Origin: Coemansia sp. RSA 1804
Taxonomy: Eukaryota; Kickxellomycota; Kickxellomycetes; Kickxellales; Kickxellaceae
Direction: 5' to 3'
Length of the DNA: 12,597 nucleotides
Assembly (NCBI GenBank): GCA_027578815.1
Contig: JANBTH010000692.1
Location: forward strand, 1 to 12,597
Under the pieces are notes generated by a model, which had not been told where the DNA came from, searched no databases, and saw nothing but the letters and a program-made list of their open reading frames with translations. Made by a program: the position numbers and the translations under genes. Below, piece after piece: positions 8,881 to 12,597 of this stretch; the stretch's first letter is position 1; every line of letters begins with the position of its first letter.

Positions 8881-8909
8881 AGTGAACAGGGAGAAAAACA
8901 ACGACAACA

Positions 8910-9071
8910 ATGCATTCACCATCTAGAAACCTCTGCATCAACATGGAGTTTGGAGTGCGGTGCGCATGTGACCATGCTTCGTGGTCTGTGCACTGGTGCA
9001 GCTCATGCCAGAAAAACATATACCAGTGTCTGCGTTGCAGCAGTCTGTTTCACAACTGCGGTTGCAAGTAG
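8910..9071 (+). CDS. Cys/His-rich microprotein, putative small zinc-binding protein (53 aa)
   Basis: A 53-codon gene from ATG 8910 to TAG 9069-9071. I do not recognise a family. Nine cysteines (C9, 18, 20, 30, 33, 40, 43, 50, 52) and His22, 28, 48 form the pattern CxCxH-x5-HxC-x2-C-x6-C-x2-C-x4-HxCxC, a pairing typical of compact zinc-binding folds. There is no signal peptide or membrane segment. Evidence that it is real: an A-rich ACAACA-ATG start context; an in-frame stop (8883-8885) shortly upstream; no earlier ATG in the preceding ~60 bases; about 60% G/C at third positions by hand count, inside very AT-rich flanks; and AATAAA 39 nt after the stop. It could instead be one exon of a longer gene, since CAG|GTAATA occurs at about 9104-9112. 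A free-standing zinc-ribbon-like protein is the simplest reading; its function is unknown. Confidence 0.6.
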   Translation: MHSPSRNLCINMEFGVRCACDHASWSVHWCSSCQKNIYQCLRCSSLFHNCGCK

Positions 9072-9109
9072 GAAAAAAGCCCATCATTTGTTGGCTCACT
9101 ACTACAGGT

Positions 9110-9115
9110 AATAAA
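9110..9115 (+). terminator. Poly(A) signal of the microprotein gene
   Basis: AATAAA 39 nt after the TAG stop, a fitting position for a short fungal 3' UTR. Confidence 0.45.
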
Positions 9116-9372
9116 GACTAGGAGTGGGAGAAAAATGGGAGAGGCAGTGTGTTTCTCTCATTTTTCCCCTTTCTCTTTTTCTTTTTCTAATTCCCAATTT
9201 GCATTATGCCAGTTGGGGATTCTATCGATTTGTCTCTTTCTGTCCATTGTATTTAGCTTCTCAATCTTGCATGTTTCGACTACTAGTCGTTTTTTCATTT
9301 CATTTTTTCTTAGAATCCATTTTCATTCTTGTTTTCATTAGCTGCATTTCAAATAGTTTCTGTATGATTAAA

Positions 9373-9478
9373 GATATCTGCATCATAAAAAGTATCTGTA
9401 TCGAAAACGATATCCGCAGCATGAAACTAAATGCGTTGTAAGGAATATCTGCATGGTAAAATATATCTGTTTGCTGCA
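9373..9478 (+). repeat. Degenerate 17-19-bp tandem repeat (GATATCTGCATCATAAAAA-like)
   Basis: Successive units start at 9373 (GATATCTGCATCATAAAAA), 9392 (GTATCTGTATCGAAAAC), 9409 (GATATCCGCAGCATGAAAC), 9443 (GAATATCTGCATGGTAAAA) and about 9462. A poorly matching unit lies at 9428-9442. The shared core is ATATCTGCAT followed by an A-rich tail. Confidence 0.55.
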
Positions 9479-9764
9479 TGGTGTGGTATCATGTTTACCA
9501 AGATATGGAAACCTCTGGTAGAACGCACCACACAAGACACATATGCAAGACCTGTTGCCACACATGGTTGTTAATAATGTTCGTTACTGTATTTAATGAA
9601 GAAAAGGGACAATTCATAAAAATGAAATGAAAGACCTTACTTTAATCTAATTCAAACACCCTCCTCAAAAATAAGATTGCTAGTGGGGTTCACTAGCATA
9701 AATAAAGAGGTGGGTGGGAATGAGGAGCGTAACGAAAAAGAAGAATAAGAAGAAGGAATCTTAT

Positions 9765-10109
9765 TTAGACGTAGCTGTCCATGGTGGTCTTGACGGCGTT
9801 CATAAGACCAGTCCTGATCTTGGCGCGCGCATCGGGAGTCATGGCCTGCTGGACGGCGTTGAATGCCTGGTCGGCAACCTTGTGGGAGGCGGCCATGAAC
9901 TCGTCGATGGCGGGACGCATGTTGCGGACAACCTGGCTGGCAACCTGGACGATGGGAGCGCCGGCATCGTGGAAGGAGCGGTCGATGTTCTTCACCTGCT
10001 CGGTTGAGAGGCCGAACAGACGCTCGGAGATGTTGGAGTTGGTGAGAACGTCCAGGGTGGCGGTGGCCTGGCCAATGGCTGCTGCAATGGCGATGGTCTT
10101 GAACTGCAT
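9765..10109 (-). CDS. Small, Cys-free, probably secreted helical protein with strong codon bias
   Basis: 114 residues from the ATG at 10109; family not recognised. The N-terminus (MQFKTIAIAAAIGQATA) resembles a fungal signal peptide with cleavage near residues 17-18, although the hydrophobic core is short and interrupted by Gly-Gln. The rest has no Cys and no Trp. It is rich in Ala, Val, Gln and Asn and reads as amphipathic helices through to KTTMDSYV. Codons are strongly skewed to C- or G-ending forms (GCC, ATC, ACC, AAC, AAG, CAG, GTC), much more than in the ATPase gene, as expected of an abundantly expressed gene. A minus-strand TATAAATA lies about 137 bp upstream. It has no introns. It could be a secreted surface or wall-associated protein; an intracellular helical protein is possible if the leader is not a signal. 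Confidence 0.75.
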   Translation of the reverse strand: MQFKTIAIAAAIGQATATLDVLTNSNISERLFGLSTEQVKNIDRSFHDAGAPIVQVASQVVRNMRPAIDEFMAASHKVADQAFNAVQQAMTPDARAKIRTGLMNAVKTTMDSYV

Positions 10110-10245
10110 TCTTGTTGTTAAGCGAGTAAGAGTGATAACGAGTACTAACTACTTTGTTGAAACTGGTGAATTGAGTATTACTTTTCAAATGATATCGAGA
10201 TTCGATGCTTAAATGCTGGTTGCAAAGACCCTCCCGCACCATGCG

Positions 10246-10253
10246 TATTTATA
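10246..10253 (-). promoter_or_regulatory. TATA box of the small secreted-protein gene
   Basis: TATAAATA on the minus strand (TATTTATA on the plus strand) inside the near-palindrome GTATTTATAC (10245-10254). It lies about 137 bp upstream of the ATG at 10109, leaving room for a leader of roughly 100 nt. Confidence 0.6.
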
Positions 10254-11008
10254 CGAGTGTCGCTTGCTCCTGCTCAACGCCAGAGTTGAAACTAGAGTTA
10301 CTTTCTTTTATTGCTCTACTTTATTATTATTGCATGTATAAACAGATAAACTTTCAGCATTTATGCTATGCAACGGGTTCAAGGAGGGACTATTCAAACA
10401 AGCCACCCTTTCTTTCTTTGTGTTAGATAAACTACTAATGCACGTTGAGGACACGCGCAAAATAGCCATCCATCATTGATGCCGTATATCGTCCGTATAT
10501 TAGATAATCTATTGAATACATGGTCATTTTGCTCTTCTATTTGCATTTGTATTGGCCATATACTGGAGTGCGATTGCAAATGAGATTCAAGTATTAAAGA
10601 CGAATGCATGGATTACATTAGGTGCTATTAGGTGGGTATTTTTGTGCGCCAAAAAACATGGCACAAAAAAACAAAACAATCGGAGAAAGAGAACGAGCCG
10701 TGCATGATTCAAATGCTAAATTGCCATGCACACCTCACCTCATTTTTACTATCTTTCTTTTTTTTTCCTTGAACCGAGATGTTATAAAGTAAAGAGGCAA
10801 GCCATGCACAAACCATTATGCCACAGCACCCAGCAATAGTAGCGTGGCGATCACCTTTGCATTGACTACTATTTTCTTTTGGATGATTACAGAGCTGAAT
10901 GTAACAATGACACAAGAATGCATCATGGATATGCGCATGCACAATGTGGAAGTCTATATGTATTAGAGATGGATTATCGGGTAGGTAGCAGATCAGCGCC
11001 AGGGCTGT
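10254..11008. other. Intergenic spacer between the secreted-protein promoter and the FEX 3' end
   Basis: About 750 bp of AT-rich DNA. It contains two nearby copies of ATTAGGTG (about 10617-10633) and a 9-bp inverted repeat at 10639-10669. Open minus-strand frames (10394-10609 and 10709-10942) show no motif or coding-like third-position bias. No RNA gene was recognised. Confidence 0.55.
10639..10669. repeat. Inverted repeat, 9-bp arms with 13-base loop
   Basis: TTTTTGTGC (10639-10647) and GCACAAAAA (10661-10669) are perfect reverse complements. The loop also offers a GCC/GGC pairing. Confidence 0.5.
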
Positions 11009-12226
11009 TCAGCACACGGCGTAATCAACAGTAGATGTTTTAAAGTAAATGCCGCAGATCAAAAGGAAGAAAGCCTGGGTGGCAACAACCGAGACCGCGG
11101 CATACGCGAGCGAGCGGCGCCTGCCAAGCGCAGAGAGCTCAGCGGAGAAGGTAGACACGGTAGTAAGACAGCCGCAGAAGCCATCGGCCACAGCAGCCAG
11201 CACGTAGCAAGAAGCAGCGGACGGCACCACAACAACGCCGGTCTGTAGGATATGGACGACGGCAAGCACAATGGAGCCAAGGACGTTGGCAGCAAAGGTG
11301 CCGAGCGGCATTCCGACAAGCGCGGTGGGCACGCGGCGCTTGAGCCACGAGTGCGGCGGATTGAACGAGGCCAGACGCCAGCGCACCAGCGTGCCCACGG
11401 GACCCAGGAGCAGCGCGATGCTCACGCTGCGCGTGCTGGGCGCCAGCGCCACCACGATGGGTGCGGCCACAACGGATGCGGCACCCGCGATTATCAGCGC
11501 CAGATCGGTGGTCCGCCACCTGTCCCAGCCAAACCACGCGCCGTGGTCGCCAGCGTAGTAGCTGCCGCCCAGCAGCTTCGTGTTGATTCTGTCCAGCGGT
11601 GCAGGCTCGCGCGGCTTGGTGGTGCACAGGTAGTAGTTGAACAAGAGCCGCACCTCCTCGCCGGCCATCTGGCCCAGCCGCAGCGCACCCATCGCACACG
11701 CCATCGTCGATGCCAGCACGCTCATTCCGCCCAGAAAGTTCTTGAAGCGCGTGTGCGCTCCGCGGTCGGTGTTGAAGAACTGCTGGTACGCCAGCAGCTG
11801 CCACGACGAGAACGTTGTGATTGAGCCGCACAGCCCCGTGGTCACGCCCGTGTTGAGTGCCGGCGAGAACCGCAGAAGAACGCCCTTGGTGCGCATGCAG
11901 ATGCCCATCACGAAGCACCCGACCATCTGCGCCCACACCAGCGCGTACACCGGCTGTCTGTCGTATGCGAATAGGCGGGTCAGGTGCACGCGGATCAGAA
12001 CCCCCGCCATCGAGAACAGCACCAGCGACAGAACCACCGGCTCCATGTACAGGTACCGGGGCGCCCGTCCGCGGAACCGCTCTGCCTCCGTGTACGCCTC
12101 CTGCACAGTCCTCGGCGGCTCCTCCACCGGCACGCCAGTCGCTACCACCCCATCCGGCGGCTCCGACAGCAGCTCCTCCAGCTCCTTCACCTGCACTGTT
12201 CTTGGCTCTCTGCTCAGTTCCTGCAT
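11009..12226 (-). CDS. FEX1: Fluoride exporter, two-domain CrcB/FEX family
   Basis: A plasma-membrane fluoride channel protecting against environmental F-; 405 residues from the ATG at 12226. The frame is open to 12325 but only with a TTG there, so 12226 is the first true Met. A ~60-residue acidic cytosolic N-terminus precedes two fused CrcB halves. Half 1: GVLIR (75-79), WAQMVGCFVMG (98-108, Gln100 at the usual Asn position), GLCGSITTFSSW (131-142). Half 2: GPVGTLVRW (275-283), AANVLGS with the canonical Asn314, GFCGCLTTVSTF (349-360). A hydrophobic stretch between the halves fits the linker helix that makes the halves antiparallel, giving about nine membrane segments. Length is similar to yeast FEX1 (about 375). 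It has no introns and is divergent from the Ctk3-like gene. The family assignment is firm. Confidence 0.92.
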   Translation of the reverse strand: MQELSREPRTVQVKELEELLSEPPDGVVATGVPVEEPPRTVQEAYTEAERFRGRAPRYLYMEPVVLSLVLFSMAGVLIRVHLTRLFAYDRQPVYALVWAQMVGCFVMGICMRTKGVLLRFSPALNTGVTTGLCGSITTFSSWQLLAYQQFFNTDRGAHTRFKNFLGGMSVLASTMACAMGALRLGQMAGEEVRLLFNYYLCTTKPREPAPLDRINTKLLGGSYYAGDHGAWFGWDRWRTTDLALIIAGAASVVAAPIVVALAPSTRSVSIALLLGPVGTLVRWRLASFNPPHSWLKRRVPTALVGMPLGTFAANVLGSIVLAVVHILQTGVVVVPSAASCYVLAAVADGFCGCLTTVSTFSAELSALGRRRSLAYAAVSVVATQAFFLLICGIYFKTSTVDYAVC

Positions 12227-12484
12227 GGTTGGCCGATCAAGCTGTGCTCTAGTAGCGGCTGCGGATTGAGCATAATTTAGCGAGTGGGCGTTAGAGTACG
12301 AAAAAAGCACGAATGAGATTAGCAAAAATAAAGAGCACTAAAGATTGAAACGGATCCTACCTTTTTTCTCTCGTTTCCGAATCCCGCATTTTCTCTTCCT
12401 TTTCCCCTTTCTTTTCTTCAAACAGCCCCTCCATCCCCCCCACAAATCAATCGCTTGCACGCATCGTACATTCCCTTTGGAAGA
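12227..12484. promoter_or_regulatory. Divergent promoter region between FEX and the Ctk3-like gene
   Basis: 258 bp separate the two start codons, so both promoters must share it unless they reach into neighbouring genes. On the plus strand, from about 12358, it is almost pure pyrimidine with a C7 tract (12435-12441), matching other leaders in this window. No clear TATA box is visible in either direction. Confidence 0.55.
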
Positions 12485-12597
12485 ATGGACGAAATGGATC
12501 CCTTCGAGGCCCGGCTGCTCTTCGGCAACATGCTGGACAACCTGACGGGCGCACAGCCGACGATCGACCGGGTAGCGGGGTTTGCGGTGAAGAACAG
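12485..12597 (+). CDS. Ctk3-like CTD kinase subunit gamma, N-terminal fragment (3' partial)
   Basis: The first 37 codons (plus 2 bases) of a gene cut by the right edge. The N-terminus has MDPFEARLLF (residues 4-13), then NMLDNLTGAQPTIDRVAGFAVKN. This follows the opening of fungal Ctk3, in which an MDxxEARLxF start leads into a helical CID-like domain. Ctk3 is a non-catalytic subunit of CTDK-I, which phosphorylates the RNA polymerase II C-terminal domain (mainly Ser2) during elongation. The ATG at 12485 is the first in frame after the pyrimidine-rich leader; a second at 12494 would remove three residues. The identification rests on a short stretch recalled from the family, so it is probable rather than certain. 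Confidence 0.68.
   Translation, partial: MDEMDPFEARLLFGNMLDNLTGAQPTIDRVAGFAVKN

Larger units (their letters stand above)
7006..8909. other. AT-rich 1.9-kb spacer with no confident protein gene
   Basis: The stretch is rich in A and T homopolymers and simple repeats. It holds AATAAA signals (7010, 7100, 7373), an (AT)n tract (7646-7658) followed by GATA-like repeats, a TATA-like TATATAAAG (8366-8374), a GGCTGCC/GGCAGCC inverted pair (8321-8327 and 8381-8387), and CATC- and CCACT-type repeats from about 8570. Open frames in it are short, low-complexity and without family motifs. The last ~350 bp are pyrimidine-rich and probably form the promoter and leader of the microprotein gene. No tRNA, rRNA or spliceosomal RNA signature was recognised. 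Confidence 0.6.
9072..9764. other. Intergenic spacer between microprotein and secreted-protein genes
   Basis: About 690 bp, first T-rich and then with degenerate ATATCTGCAT repeats (9373-9478) and short inverted pairs (for example GTGTGGT near 9481 and ACCACAC near 9528). An open frame at 9124-9441 reads through pyrimidine-rich sequence as Phe/Ser/Leu and looks spurious. No RNA gene was recognised. Confidence 0.55.

Noticed and set aside
9124..9441. Plus-strand 105-codon frame after the microprotein
   Set aside because: Phe/Ser/Leu-rich translation of a T-rich tract; downstream of the AATAAA and overlapping degenerate repeats.
11139..12280. Several overlapping frames on both strands across the FEX gene
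   Set aside because: They are Arg/Ala/Pro-rich shadows of a gene with clear CrcB motifs in one frame.
12227..12325. N-terminal extension of FEX to 12325
   Set aside because: The codon at 12325 is TTG, not ATG. The first true Met is at 12226, and the extra 33 residues lie in promoter-like sequence.
1..12597. tRNA, rRNA, spliceosomal RNA, CRISPR array, transposon or viral remnant
   Set aside because: By eye I found no cloverleaf with A/B boxes, no conserved snRNA words, no spaced direct repeats, and no transposase, reverse transcriptase or terminal repeats. A covariance-model scan (Infernal, tRNAscan-SE) would settle the RNA question.

Overview
The window looks like nuclear DNA of an early-diverging, gene-dense fungus. 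GC-rich, nearly intron-free coding blocks alternate with AT-rich, homopolymer-rich spacers. There is one spliceosomal intron (GTAAGT...TAG), TATA boxes, AATAAA poly(A) signals and pyrimidine-rich leaders. The gene content is fungal: an ENA-type sodium ATPase, a two-domain FEX fluoride exporter, a fungal HAD 'SAK' protein and a Ctk3-like CTD-kinase subunit. The overall style suggests Zoopagomycota, perhaps Kickxellomycotina (Coemansia-like). That placement is inference from style and family resemblance, not from a search.

Layout from left to right. Positions 2-3294 (+) hold an ENA P-type Na+/K+ ATPase, open at the left edge, with one intron at 264-415. Positions 3443-3955 (-) hold a universal-stress-protein-like gene that converges on the ATPase. 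Positions 3956-5217 are a spacer with low-complexity tracts and the promoter of the next gene. Positions 5218-7005 (+; alternative start 5053) hold a HAD_SAK-type phosphatase-fold protein with a C-terminal region that I read as a degenerate 2H-phosphoesterase-like domain. Positions 7006-8909 are about 1.9 kb of AT-rich spacer. Positions 8910-9071 (+) hold a 53-codon Cys/His-rich microprotein gene. Positions 9765-10109 (-) hold a small, cysteine-free, probably secreted helical protein with very strong codon bias. Positions 11009-12226 (-) hold the FEX/CrcB fluoride exporter. From 12485 (+) to the right edge is the start of a Ctk3-like gene, divergent from FEX across a 258-bp shared promoter region.

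The genes do not form one pathway. Two are plasma-membrane ion-detoxification systems (Na+ or K+ export, F- export) and one is a stress protein, but fungal neighbours need not be functionally linked. The best candidates for something undescribed are the Cys/His-rich microprotein at 8910-9071, the codon-optimised secreted protein at 9765-10109, and the C-terminal domain of the HAD protein.
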